64,000 bases of DNA from Candidatus Synoicihabitans palmerolidicus (GCA_020809425.1 JAGGDC010000001.1:124001-188000), one strand, 5' to 3'; shown: positions 47,213-58,908, counted from the first letter of the stretch. Notes: a model not told the origin generated them from the letters alone. Translations and numbers: made by a program.

Positions 47213-49030
47213 GATCGTGTCCAACAAGCGCAAGAGGTTGGAGAAGAGGAGGTAGCGTAAAAATAAAGAGGCCTAAACTGGGAGGATTTCCTGGTTTCGG
47301 CACAAAAACGGTGTGTATAATTTGGTGTGAACAATACTACCGAAGCCGTCGCCCCGGAAGTTGCCCTGCAAACCTGGCTGCGTCCAGACCTGACTCCGGT
47401 CGGACCCAACAAAGATTACGCCGCGTTGCGCGATCAACTGGCGGGGCTCGACCAGTTGCTGGCCAACAGTCACTTGGAAGCGATGGCCGTGGACTTTGCC
47501 CGGGAAAACTGGCGGGGCGACGACGTGGCCGGGTTGCCGCGACACCTGCAGTTCACGCGCAAGGCGCGGCGGGTGCAGGTATTGCGCATGATGCTCGGGA
47601 AAATCAGCTTGCGTAAACTTTCCCTGAGCATCGCCTCCAGCGATCTGTTGGCCGACTTTTGCGGAGCGCGCCGGATCGACGGCATCAAGGGGGTCTCCCA
47701 AAGAAAGCGTGCGGGAGCGTGCGTCCATATGCTTCACCGCCGAGCAGGTGCGCAGGATGAGCCAAGTCATTATCGAGATGTGCGGTGAGGCGGACCGGGC
47801 GAGCGAACTGGGACTGGCTGCGGCGCAGCCGATGGATACGTGCCTGGTGGACTCGACCTGCCTGCAGGCCAACATCCATTTCCCGGTCGACTGGGTGCTC
47901 TTTCGCGACGTGAGCCGCACCCCTGCTCAAGGCGGTGAAACTGCGCCGTGCAGCGGGGTTGCGGGGTCGGATGCCGAACGAGCCGCCAGTCTTTGCCAAG
48001 CCGATGAATCGGTGGTGCATCGCGATGACCCACAGCCGACGGCGCCGCGATGCGGGCCCGCCAGGGCGTGCTCCGCCAGATGAAACGCCTGCTGCGCACC
48101 ATCGGCGAGCACGCCCGCCGCCACCGCAACCACCTCGTCGCCGACTACGCCCGGACCCGCTTCAGTGAGCGCCAGGCCACCCGCATCATTGCGCGCATCG
48201 ACGCCATGCTCGAGCAACTGCCGGCCGCGATCAAACAGGCCCACGAACGCATCATCGGCGCGCGACCAGTGCTCAACGCCGAGAAGATCCTCCGCGTCTC
48301 CGAACCCGACGTGCAGACCGTGGTCCGGGGCAAGGCGTCCGGCGAGGTCGAGTTTGGCCACACCCTCATGATCAGTGAAAACGTGACGGAGTTGATCACC
48401 GATTGGCAGTGGTATCAGGGAATGACTCCGGCCGAATGGCGTCAGTTCGACCAGAGCCTCGAGCGCCAGAATCAGTTCGACCTGAGCACCCCGATCAAAG
48501 CGGCGAGCACCGACCGAGGCTTCTCGACCAAACGGCTGTGCGAACGCTTGGCCGAAGCCGACATTTATGACGCCACTTGCCCCCGCCATCCGCAGCAACT
48601 GCAACGGCGCATGCAGGAGCCGCAGTTCGTGGCGCTCCAACATCGCCGGTCTTCGACGGAAGCCCGCATCGCCATCATCAAGCAACGCCAAGGCAAGCGA
48701 TTGAGTGCCAGAGGCTTAACGAATCGCTACCTGGCGGTAGCCTGGAGCATCCTCGGTCACAACCTGTGGCTCATCGCCCGACTGCGGGCCGACCAACCAC
48801 CGCAGGCCCAAGCCGCCTAAAACCACCAAGCCTACTCCCACGATGAACAATAAACCGGCTGCCGGAGGTTCCCTCATGGAAACGATCCAGGCACTGACTG
48901 CTGCGACACTGCAATTTAGCCATTAAATTGCATCTGCGCGCGCCTACATCCGCCATTGGTAGCCGGAAATCCGCTCAAACAATCGGCTTTCCTGCCCCCC
49001 TTCCAAAATCAGGGTAAATGGGACACGCTC
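47213..49030 (+). mobile_element. 1.8-kb insertion sequence, copy 2
   Basis: 1818 bases. Left end GATCGTGTCCAACAAGCGC, right end AAATGGGACACGCTC; the terminal inverted repeat consensus is GAGCGTGTCCCA. It is flanked by TA on both sides (47211-47212, 49031-49032), a possible 2-bp target duplication. Copy 1 (13225-15051) is nearly identical in inverse orientation. It carries one decayed transposase on the plus strand. Confidence 0.85.
47327..48820 (+). pseudogene. DDE-type transposase (ISNCY-like), decayed
   Basis: Start MNNTTEAVAPEVALQTWLRP; middle SVRERASICFTAEQVRRMSQ and MDTCLVDSTCLQANIHFPVD; end PIKAASTDRGFSTKRLCERL and RYLAVAWSILGHNLWLIARL. The frame changes near 47693 (five G, shared with copy 1), near 47928 (an extra C in CGCACCCCTGC) and near 48055 (a four-base loss compared with copy 1). 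The rejoined product would be about 495 residues. Confidence 0.75.
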
Positions 49031-49379
49031 TATGTAACATGCGTTTTCCCATGTGAACTGCATTTTCTAGGATCAAAGTTCTTCCTGATTGGATTCTCCG
49101 AAAGCACTATTGACTAGTGCGGAGAGTGTTTTCGACGCAGGACTCTGCTCCGGGTAGCAGCCGGTTCTGGGCTGTCGGCGCAAGTGGATGAACGGTGTCG
49201 ACCCATGGGATAGTGCGAGTGTGGGTGGATTGACGGCCGTTCAATACCAGCGTGGCAAGAAGAAGTAACGGAGGATGTCGGCGAATTATGGTAGAGATCG
49301 GATCCGATTTCCGTTCCGTCGTGCTGTCTGGTGAAGGCGTTTTAAGCAGGTCTGAAAACATCCCTCTACCTGGCGCGGA
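49031..49379. other. intergenic, no recognised gene
   Basis: About 350 bases between insertion-sequence copy 2 and copA. No family is recognised in any frame. It does not contain the missing 5' part of the cupin or the rest of the IS30 element. A weak hairpin, GCACTA (49104-49109) with TAGTGC (49115-49120), is the only structure noted and could end copA transcription. Confidence 0.5.
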
Positions 49380-51341
49380 TTAATCCAATTTTATACGGCG
49401 CAGGCGCAGGGCGTTGGCAACCACGCTGATGGAGCTGAGGCTCATGGCGATGCTGGCGAACATGGGGTAAAGGAGCCAACCCGTGAGCGGGAAAAACAGG
49501 CCGGCGGCGAGTGGCAAGCCAAGGCTGTTGTAGAAGAAGGCGAAGAAGAGGTTTTGCTTGATGTTGCGCAGGGTGGCACGGGCGAGGGTGACGGCGCTGG
49601 CGAGGGCGGCCAAGTCCCCGCGCACCAGCACGAGTCCGGCGCTGTTCATGGCGATGTCGGTGCCGGTGCCCATAGCCACGCCCACATCGGCGGCCGCGAG
49701 GGCGGGGGCGTCGTTGATGCCGTCGCCGGCGAAGACCACGGTCGCGCCGTTGGGGGCTTTGGCTTGCTTGACGAGCTCCTGTTTGCGCTCGGGGGTGACT
49801 TCGGCGTGCACGGCGTCGAGGCCCAGTTCATCAGCAACGCGGCGAGCAGCGGCCTCGCGGTCGCCCGTGACCATGATGACGCGGATGCCGTGCGCGTGCA
49901 GCGCTTTCAAGGCGGCGGGGGCACTGGCCTTGATCCGATCCTCGAGGGCGATGAGTCCGAACACGCGTTCGCCCTGTCGCACGGCGACGAGTGACGCGTG
50001 AGGATGGTCGGGCAGGGTGGCGTCGGCGTCGGCACGACCGACCTCGATGATGTTGCCTTCGACCAGGGCGCAGGCGCCTTGACCGGGTTCGTTGTGAAAA
50101 TTGGAAGAAGGCTGGATGGTGAGACCACGTTCTTTCGCGGCGTTGACAATGGAGCGAGCGAGCGGGTGTTCGCTGTGTTGTTCAACGGCCGCCGCGAGGG
50201 CGAGAATTTGGTCGTTGCTTGTGTCCACCACCCGAGGCCGGCCCTCGGTAAGGGTGCCGGTTTTATCAACCAGCACAGTGGTGGCGTGAGCTAGGCGTTC
50301 GAGAGCGGTGGCGTCTTTGACCAGCACGCCGGCTTGAGCCCCGCGACCGATAGCGGTGACGATGGACACGGGGGTGGCGAGGCCGAGTGCGCAGGGGCAA
50401 GCGATCACGAGCACGGCGACGGCGTTGAGCAGGCCCCAGAGCCAGCCCTGTTCGCCACCCCACCCAGTCCAACCGATGAACGAGCACAGGGCGATGGCGA
50501 GCACGGTGGGGACAAAGATGTTGGACACGCGATCGGCCAAACGGGCGATGGGCGGTTCGCTGTCCGTCGCCTCTTCCACGAGTTGGATGATCTTAGCGAG
50601 TAGCGTATTGGCGCCAACCTGTTGGGCGGTAAGCACGAGGGTGCCGGACGTGTTGATGGTGCCTGCACTGACCTGATCGCCGTGGGACTTGAGTACGGGA
50701 TCGGGTTCACCGGTCAGCATCGACTCATCGATCTCACTACGCCCTTCCTGCACGCTTCCATCCACCGGCACATTTTCACCGGGACGGATACGTAAGCGGT
50801 CACCGACTCGGACGTCTGCCTGGGGCACATCGGATTCTTGGCCCGCTGCGTCGATGCGATGAGCGATAGTTGGCGTGAGATCCATGAGGCAGCGAATGGC
50901 TTCATCAGTGCGGGCGTGAGCGCGTTGTTCGAGAATTTGCCCGAGCAGGACGATGGTGGTGATAAAGGCGGCGGCTTCGAAGTAAAGGGGCACCCCGTGA
51001 GCCGTGAGCAAGGCGGGCGGGAAGTGCTGACCAAACATCAGGGCGACGATACTGTAGCCGTAAGCGGCACCGGTGCCCGTGACAGTGAGGGTGAACATGT
51101 TGGTGTCGCGCTCGCGGATGGAACGCCACCAGCGGCGGATAAAAAAGCGACCACTCCAGAAGAAGACCGGAGTAGTGAGGGCGAGCTGCAGCCAACCGTT
51201 GAGCGAGTGACTCACACCGGGCAATCCGTGAGCCCAAGCGGGGATCAGCATCGGACCCATGGCGAGGATGAGCACAGGGAGCGTCAGGACAGTGGCTACG
51301 TAGAAACGCGGTCGTAGCACCCGTTCATGCGGCATGCCCAT
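49380..51341 (-). CDS. copA: copper-exporting P1B-type ATPase
   Basis: 653 residues. Heavy-metal P-type ATPase with the CPC metal site in VLVIACPCALGLATPV, actuator TGEPDPV, phosphorylation DKTGTLTEG, SEHPLARS (HP motif) and GDGINDAPALAAADVG. The C-terminal helix pair (SLGLPLAAGLFFPLTG, SIAMSLSSISVVANALRLRR) carries the extra Cu(I) ligands of this class. No N-terminal HMA domain; it starts just before the first membrane helix at MGMPHERVLRPRFY. Last gene of the minus-strand Cus/Cop operon and its only intact transporter. Confidence 0.93.
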   Translation of the reverse strand: MGMPHERVLRPRFYVATVLTLPVLILAMGPMLIPAWAHGLPGVSHSLNGWLQLALTTPVFFWSGRFFIRRWWRSIRERDTNMFTLTVTGTGAAYGYSIVALMFGQHFPPALLTAHGVPLYFEAAAFITTIVLLGQILEQRAHARTDEAIRCLMDLTPTIAHRIDAAGQESDVPQADVRVGDRLRIRPGENVPVDGSVQEGRSEIDESMLTGEPDPVLKSHGDQVSAGTINTSGTLVLTAQQVGANTLLAKIIQLVEEATDSEPPIARLADRVSNIFVPTVLAIALCSFIGWTGWGGEQGWLWGLLNAVAVLVIACPCALGLATPVSIVTAIGRGAQAGVLVKDATALERLAHATTVLVDKTGTLTEGRPRVVDTSNDQILALAAAVEQHSEHPLARSIVNAAKERGLTIQPSSNFHNEPGQGACALVEGNIIEVGRADADATLPDHPHASLVAVRQGERVFGLIALEDRIKASAPAALKALHAHGIRVIMVTGDREAAARRVADELGLDAVHAEVTPERKQELVKQAKAPNGATVVFAGDGINDAPALAAADVGVAMGTGTDIAMNSAGLVLVRGDLAALASAVTLARATLRNIKQNLFFAFFYNSLGLPLAAGLFFPLTGWLLYPMFASIAMSLSSISVVANALRLRRIKLD

Positions 51342-51412
51342 GTAGACGATGGCGTCGCCATCTGCATCTGCGGGCGACGGGGATTTTGTGCTATCGGATC
51401 GGGTTGGAGTGT

Positions 51413-51913
51413 TCAGAGCGGGTAAGATAATGGGGTTCGCGGCCAGGTTGGCGCGAGCGGACTATTCAGACTGGGTGCCCGCGATTTGCATTTGATGCTG
51501 CCGCAGCGGAGCATCATCGAGCCGTAAAACGGATTGTTGACGGTGGTGTCGGCTTGCAGCCAATCCGCGCCCTGGCCGAAAGCCATGGTGCAGTGGGCGA
51601 TGTAGAGTGGTTGGGCGTTGGTGGTGCCGACTTCCGCCACCAATGCCATCAACTGGATCGAAGTTTGGGCGAAGCTGGCTCGCGCCGCCTTGATATCGGG
51701 AGCGGACGCGACTTTTTGGGCGGATTCGGTGAGCGACTTAACCGAGGCGGCGGCCAAGTCGTCGCTGGCGAGCGCGGTTTGCACTTTCAGGTAGTTGGGC
51801 ACCAGTGAGTCCACGAAGGCGGGGTGGATTTCCGCCGCGTGCGCGAGCGTGGATAGGACGAGGCCGGTAAACACGGTAATGGAAATAAGGAGACGATTAA
51901 ACAGAGTCTTCAT
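51413..51913 (-). CDS. periplasmic DUF3347 metal-associated protein
   Basis: 166 residues from the Met at 51913: signal peptide MKTLFNRLLISITVFTGLVL ending STLAHA-A, then a helical domain (VPNYLKVQTALASDDLAAAS) and the C-terminal YIAHCTMAFGQGADWLQADT with NPFYGSMMLRCGSIK, the Cys/Met pattern of DUF3347 domains found beside Cus-type efflux systems. The same domain is fused to CusB in this operon. It begins two bases from the cusA end. Intact. Confidence 0.8.
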   Translation of the reverse strand: MKTLFNRLLISITVFTGLVLSTLAHAAEIHPAFVDSLVPNYLKVQTALASDDLAAASVKSLTESAQKVASAPDIKAARASFAQTSIQLMALVAEVGTTNAQPLYIAHCTMAFGQGADWLQADTTVNNPFYGSMMLRCGSIKCKSRAPSLNSPLAPTWPRTPLSYPL

Positions 51914-51914
51914 A

Positions 51915-54900
51915 TCAGGATTTCGAGTTGGGTGAATTGTGGGATGAAAAACGGAGCCTGAGTTCCTCCAACGAACAGTAGAGGACCGGCACGACAAAGA
52001 CGGTGATGATGGCGACCATCATGCCGCCGAAAGTCGGAATGGCCATCGGGATCATGACGTCGGCGCCCCGGCCGGGTGACGTCAGCACCGGCAGCAGCGC
52101 GAGCACGGTGGTGGCGATGGTCATCATGGCGGGCCGCACGCGTTTGGCCCCGGCTTCGAGGATACGTTCGCGAATGGCCGCCACGGTGTTGGAAGGCGCT
52201 TCATGCAAGAGCTGCCCGATATAGGTGGCCATGATAACACCGTCGTCGGTGGCGATGCCGAACAACGCCAGAAAGCCCACCCAAACTGCGACGCTCAAGT
52301 TGATGGGGTGCACCTGAAACAACTTGCGCAGGCTGTAGCCAAACACGTCGAAGTTAAGAAACCACGGTTGCCCATACAGCCACGCGAGGATGCCCCCCCC
52401 CCGACCACGCGTAGACGATGCCCGAGAACACCAGCAGGGTGACCGCGACCCGTTTGAATTGAAGATACAGGATCAGCCAGATGGCGAACAACGAGATGGG
52501 CAGCACGAGACTGAGGCGTTTCTCCGCCCGCACTTGGTTTTCATAGCTGCCGGTCAACTTGTAGCTCACGCCGGCCGGGATGACCAACTCACCCGAGGCG
52601 ATTTTGGATCGGAGGAAGGCGTTGGCCTGTTCGACGACCTCCACTTCGGCGAAGCCTGGTTGCTTGTCGAAAATCACGTAGCCGACGAGGAAGGTGTCCT
52701 CGCTTTTGATGGCCTGGGGACCGCGCGTGTAGTTGATCTGCGCGAGTTGTTTGAGCGGAATTTGCGTGCCGTCGGGAGCGGCGACGAGGATGGCTTCGAT
52801 GCCCTCGATGCCCTCGATGCTGTCGCGCAACTCGCGCTGGTAGCGCACGCGCACGGGGTAACGTTCGCGACCTTCCACGGTCGTGGTGATGGGTTTTCCA
52901 CCGATCGCCATTTCGATCACATTCTGCACGTTTGAGATCATGATTCCGTAGCGGGCGATGGCGTCGCGGTTGATGGCCACTTCGAGATACGGTTTGCCTA
53001 CGATTCGATCGGCCAACACGGCGGCTGGGGAGATCGCCGGGACTTGTTTGAGCAGCCCTTCGATCTCCAACGCGACCGTCTCGATCGTGGCAAGATCGGG
53101 TGCGTAGACCTTCAGACCCATCGGCGCGCGCATCCCACTTTGCAACATGACGACGCGCGCGGCGATGGGTTGCAGTTTGGGCGCGGAGGTGCTGCCGGGG
53201 ACGGCGGCGACTCGGGCGATCTCCTCCCAGATGTCGTCGGGTGAACGGATCTCGTCCCGCCATTGCCGGAAGGGGCGCCCCGCCGGGTCCGGCACGAGTT
53301 CACCTTGGTCGTCGCGGGCGAACTCATCTTGGGTGGCGTCGTAGGCAAACGTCAGCAGGCGTCCGTCGGCATCGGTGCGGAACTCCGACTGGTAAGAGAT
53401 GATGGTTTCCACCATCGAAATGGGCGCGGGATCGAGCGGACTCTCGGCGCGCCCGATTTTGCCGACCACCGATTCGATTTCTGGAATGGCGCGGATGGCC
53501 ATGTCCTGCAGCCGCAGGATGTCCATCGCTTCGCCGATGGACGCGTGAGGCATGACCGTGGGCATGTAGAGGAAGGAGCCCTCGTCGAGATCGGGCATGA
53601 ACTCCTTTTCCTGCCCGGGGAACGTGTGTTGGGCGCTCCGGAAGACGGCGCTTTGTTTGGCGAATTGCGCATCCAGGCAAACAGGCGATCGACCCCGAGC
53701 CACGCGCAGCCGCCCCAGACCACCACCAAACTGCTCAACGCCATGAACAGCGATTTGGCACTCAGCAGGCGAGCGAGGATGTGGGAATAATAGTGCACGA
53801 ACGCCAGCATTATCAGCAGTAAACCGCCCACCGTGCAGATGACGAAGACGACGTTGCCCCGTGGGGGCATCCGGTCCCAGGGGTGCCCACGTGTGTGCCA
53901 ACAGGAAAGCCACGGTGAGCGCAAAGATGAAGTTGAACGCGTAGATGACAGTTTGCCGCCATCGTGGTTTGAGCCGGTCGCTTTAATAGGTTAAACGCCG
54001 CGACGCCGAGGAGCAGCAACCCGAGCCAAAGCGGAAACCAACTGACCGCGAATGGCGCGATCAACCCGACCATACCCAAGGTGCCCCACAGGCTCCAAGC
54101 CCCCAGTCGGGTGCGCAGTTTGCCTGCGATTAACCAATGCGCGAGGGGCGGGATCACCGTCAGGGCGACCAGGATGGCGCCGATCAACGCGAAGGTTTTG
54201 GTGTAGGCAAGCGGGCGGAAGAGTTTGCCCTCCGCGCCTTCCATGGTGAACACGGGCAGAAAGCTGATCACGGTGGTGGCGACTGCGGTCAGCACGGCGC
54301 CGCCGACCTCGGTACAGGCCCGGTAGACGGTCTCGAGTGTGGACCCTCGTCCTTTTTCGGCTTCAAGATGTTTGAAAATGTTTTCGATCAACACGAGGCC
54401 CATGTCGACGACGGTGCCGATCGCGATGGCGATACCGGACCATGCCACGATGTTGGCATCCACGCCGGTCAGTTTCATCGCGACAAAGGCAAACATCACC
54501 GCGAGCGGGAGCACACTGGAGATCAACAATGCGCTGCGCAGGTGCATGACGATCAGAGCGACCACGATAATGGTGACCAAAATTTCATCGCGAATCGCGT
54601 CCTCCAGCGTGCCCAGCGTTTCGGAAATCAAACCGGTGCGATCGGAGAAAGGCATCAACTCGATATGGCTGACCGTGCCATCGGCCAACGTTTTCTGGGG
54701 CAGGCCGGTGGAGATCGAGGCGATCTTTTCTTTCACGCGCTTGATTACGGCTAAGGGGTTTTCACCGTAGCGTGCAACCACCACGCCGCCCACGGCTTCC
54801 GCTCCCGCCTTGTCCAGCGCACCGCGTCGGAGTGCCGGACCGAACCCGATTTCCGAGATCCGACCCAGCGTGATGGGCACGTTGTCGCGCTGGGTGATCA

Positions 54901-55693
54901 CGGTTTTGCGCAGGTCGTCGAGGCTCTTGATGAAGCCGAGGCCGCGGATGACGTATTCGACGCTGTTGACCTCGATGGTGCGCGCGCCGACGTCGAGATT
55001 GCTGCCACGCACGGCCGCAAACACTTCACTGAGCGTGAGGCCGTAAGCGCGTAGGGCGTCGGGATCGACGTCGATTTGATACTCCTTAACGAAGCCGCCG
55101 ATCGAGGCGACTTCGGCCACGCCGTCCACGCCTTGCAAAGCGTAACGCACATACCAGTCCTGCGTGCTGCGCAACTCCTGAGGGTCCCATCCGCCGGTCG
55201 GATTTCCCGCCGCGTCGCGACCTTCGAGGGTATACCAGAATACCTGTCCGAGCCCGGTGGCATCGGGACTGAGTTGCGGCTGCACTCCGGTGGGCAGGGT
55301 GCCACCTGGCAGGCTATTGAGTTTTTCCAGGATGCGACTGCGCGTCCAATAGAACTCGGCTTCCTCTTTGAAGATGATGTAGATTGAGGAGAACCCGAAC
55401 ATCGAGTAGCTGCGCACCGTTTTGATTTCGGGCAATTCCAGCAGCGCCGTGGTCAACGGGTAGGTGATCTAGGCTTCGATATCTTGCGGCGAGCGTCCCG
55501 TCCATTCGGTGAATACGATCTGTTGATTCTCCCCGATGTCGGTAATGGCATCCACCGGCACCGGATCGCGGGGCAGGGATTTTATTTCCCAATCAAACGG
55601 CGCGACGGTGACTCCCCACAAAATCATCCCGGCGGCGAACAGCATCACCACCAGCTTGTTTTCGAGGCAGAAACGTATGAGTGAATTGACCAT
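51915..55693 (-). pseudogene. cusA: CusA/CzcA-type RND heavy-metal efflux pump, decayed
   Basis: Inner-membrane RND pump of about 1,250 codons. N-terminus MVNSLIRFCLENKLVVMLFA is intact; TAG at 55469-55471 stands where the family has Gln (RSPQDIEA*ITYPLTTALLE), probably CAG to TAG. The frame then runs cleanly past GVDANIVAWSGIAIAIGTVV to about 53960. Indels near 53960-53640 scramble the middle. FMPDLDEGSFLYMPTVMPHA resumes; a nine-base C run at about 52386-52394 shifts the frame again before LNFDVFGYSLRKLFQVHPIN and the normal C-terminus. Confidence 0.9.
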
Positions 55694-55714
55694 GTGGTAG
55701 GGCGAAAGGCCGGG

Positions 55715-57568
55715 CTATTTAAGTTTTCCCACAACTTCACCACATTCCAACATCATCGCGCCGAAGAATGGATTGCGGAGTGGGTCGGAGGACTGGATCC
55801 AATCGGCGCCGCGATCTTCGTAGACCATGGGGCAGTGCATTTTCAGGATCTCGCCTTCGAACGCTGTGGGGTCGGCTTTTACCGCCGCGATCATGGCCTG
55901 GGACAGCTCGTCGAAACTGGGTTTTCGTATCGTATCCAGATTGTCGGCACTGAGCATGACGTGGATCAGGTCGGGCAATGGACCGTGATGGTCGATGATC
56001 GCCATCATGGTCTTCAAGGCCAGGGCGGTCTGCAAGGCGAAGTAAGCCGGCAACAGTTGGGCGGCGGACGGCGGGGTGAGGCCGAGCGGCAACGCAGGTT
56101 CGACCGCGGTGGTCTTCGTCGGGGTCGGCATTTCCATTTCCGCATGGTCCGTCCCCGGTCCCTCGTCCCGATTCTCGGGACTCATCATGCTGGGTTTGGC
56201 TAGAATTTGCAGGGCGCTGTCGATTTTGAAGGCACCTTGGGTGACGACTTCGTCTCCCTCCTGGAGGTCGGAGCGCACCAGGTAGGATTGGCCGGTTTTT
56301 GGTCCGAGCACGACCTCGCGCCCTTCGAAGACGGGACGGTCGCGTTCGGGCAGGCGCACGTAAACCACCGCACGTCGGCCGGTGCGCAGCACGGTGGTCG
56401 CGGGCACTAGCAGCGGCGCTTCACCGGATTTGATTTCGGCGTAACCCATGGCAGTGATCGGCACCAAATCCATGCCACAAAGAGGGACATTGACCGGCGC
56501 CGTCGGTGATTACTTCGGGGTGCATCGGGCAGATCCATTTGCCGGCGAGCTCCGGCACCACGACGTGTGCGTCAGCGCTGAGCAAGGCCTGGACTTGACC
56601 CCGGGCGAGCATGCCCGGTTTGAGGCGGCCGTCGTGGTTGGCGACGTTGACCCGAATTGCGGTGGTGCGCGTTTGGAGGTCCACTTCCGGCGCGATAAAG
56701 GCGATGCGCCCATGGAAGGTTTCGCCTGGGTAGGCCTCGACGTTGAACGAAAGGTCTTGGCCAAAACGCAACCATGCCAGATCGGACTCGAAGGCGTTGA
56801 GGTGGAGCCACAGCATACTCAGATCGGCAATGCGGAACAATGGATCGCCCGTTTTGAGGTAGTCGCCTTCCTGGACGTTTTTGGTGACGACCACGCCGCC
56901 AATCGGCGCGCGCAGTTCGAATTCCTCGTCGGGCTGACCTGCGGCCACGATCGCGTCGATTTGAGCGGGCATCAGATCCCAGAGGCGCAGTTTCTCGCGA
57001 GCAATGCGGGCGAAATTACTGGTGGGATCCGCGGTGTGGGCCGTGAGCAATTCACGTTGGGCGGTCAACAACTCCGGGCTGTAGATCCGGGCGAGGTGGT
57101 CGTCCGCCGCCACGCGGATGCCGGTGTAGTTGACGAAAAGCTTTTCGATGCGCGCCGGGAAGCGCGCGGTTATGGAGCGCAGACGCGTTTCTTCGTAATC
57201 GAGTTTGCCGACGAGATTCACTGTTACCGTGGGCAATCGGCGTTGGACCGTTGTGGTCTGAATGTCGGCGAGGCCCCTGCGCTTTCGCTGATGGCCAGAC
57301 TGCGGGGCCCGAGGTCCTCGCCTGTGTCTTGGACGAGCGGAATGAGGTCCATGCCACAGATAGGACAGTCGCCGGGCGTGGGTTGCTGGATCTGCGGGTG
57401 CATGGAGCACGTCCAGATTTCGGGCTGGGCGGAAGCGACGTCGTCGTCGTGGAGGTGGTCGGCAACGGTGGAACCGGGTGAAGTTGATCCGGCCGGGAAA
57501 GCGTAGCGACCGGCGATCACGCCAGCCAGCACGGCGCCAGCGACGATAAACATGGACTGCTTTTTCAT
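55715..57568 (-). pseudogene. cusB: CusB-type adaptor with metal-binding modules and DUF3347 tail, decayed
   Basis: Starts MKKQSMFIVAGAVLAGVIAG. A heavy-metal module (WTCSMHPQIQQPTPGDCPIC) comes before the adaptor body, and a second one (WICPMHPEVITDGAGQCP, then GMDLVP) lies inside its C-terminal half. The body has the adaptor plan: LVGKLDYEETRLRSITARFP and EFELRAPIGGVVVTKNVQEG. A DUF3347 domain ends the protein (ILKMHCPMVYEDRGADWIQS, NPFFGAMMLECGEVVGKLK). Breaks are an extra base near 57285 and an extra C near 56480. Confidence 0.85.
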
Positions 57569-57569
57569 G

Positions 57570-58866
57570 TCAGAGGGGTTGGTTGGCCAGCGTCAGGAGA
57601 GCGATGCGGCGTTGGGCGGTATCGGTGGCGGCTTGCGCGAGAGCGAGTTCGAGATCGAGCAGCGTGCGTTCGGCGTCGATCATTTCGAAGAGCGTGGCGC
57701 GTCCGGACTCGAAACTGGTTTCCTTATTTTTAGCGGCCTGGCGGGCCAGCGGGAGGAGTTCGTCCCGGTGCACCGCAAATCGACGCAGCGCATCGGAGAG
57801 GGCCAGGTGGGCGGCTCGGGCTTGGGCACACAATTGGTTGAATCGATTGGCGCGAGTTGCTGCGGTGGCGTCGTGAGAGGCGTCGCTTTCGCGCCGCGCC
57901 GCCTGCACGCGATCGCGCCAAATGGGTAGATTCACGGCGACCGAAATCGACCACGGGTCACGGCCGGAACCGGCCATCTGCGGCGAAACGGTGGAGCGTG
58001 CAGTCTGGATGTAGTTTACCCCGACGGTGACGTCGGGGCGCGATTCAAGTCGGGCGAGCGCCTGCCGGGCGGCGGCACTGGCGATCTGGCGGTCGAGCAT
58101 TTGCAATTCGGGATGATTCGCTTCGATCGCCGCCAACAGAGGAGGGAGGTCCGGGGCGGGTGGTAGGGATGGGCTCTCGCCTGGGAACCCAACGGGGTGC
58201 AGGCAGTGGACTGTCGACGGGCAGGGCGAGCAACGCAGAGGCGTGCGCGGCGATTTGCGGACGTTCCTGTTGCAGGGTTGCGAGTTTGTCCTGCAGGCGC
58301 CCGATTTCGATTTTCAGAAGGAGCAAACGGTTGAGATCAGTACCGGTGCGGGTACGCTCTTCGACGATCGGTTCGAGTTTGCGCAGCAGTTTTAGGTTGG
58401 CGTCGGTCAAGGCGATGGCCTTTCCGTTGAATGCGTAGGTGTAGAAACTTTCGGCTACCGCGCGGGCCAGTTGCAGTTGTTGATTTTGCCACGCATACTA
58501 CACGTCCTCGGCCTCTGCGCTGGCGACGGATTCGCGACCGGCGAGGCGGCCGAACCACGGCAGGCGTTGACTGAGCATGATCACGTTTTCTTGCGGTCCG
58601 GTGCGGGTCTGGACGGACTCCACAAAATGGGAGATCTGCAGCATGGGGTCGGGCAGCGCGGCCATCTGCGGGATGCGCGCCTGAGCGGCGTCATATCGCA
58701 GAACGTAAGCGCGCAGGTCGGGATTGTGGGTGGCCGCTTGGTGGAGGTAGCCCAGGGTGTCGAGCGAAGCCCGATCGTCCTGCGCTATCGACGGCAACGT
58801 TAGGGCCAGCAGCGCTCCGCCGAGCCATAAAGGTCCGAGGCACAGTCGAGAAAACGGGGAGAGCAT
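57570..58866 (-). pseudogene. cusC: CusC/TolC-type outer-membrane efflux protein, decayed
   Basis: Signal peptide LCLGPLWLGGALLALTLPSI, then the first OEP repeat (NPDLRAYVLRYDAAQARIPQ, ENVIMLSQRLPWFGRLAGRE). TAG at 58498-58500 follows ESVASAEAEDV; the same frame continues YAWQNQQLQLARAVAESFYT and DLNRLLLLKIEIGRLQDKLA. A second break near 58160 shifts to LLAAIEANHPELQMLDRQIA and the C-terminal helices. The stop is one base before the cusB start. With CusB and CusA it would form an envelope-spanning Cu/Ag exporter. Confidence 0.85.
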
Positions 58867-58908
58867 GGGCCAAATCGGGTTGGGCGGCGACGGGACGGAG
58901 GAGGGTGG

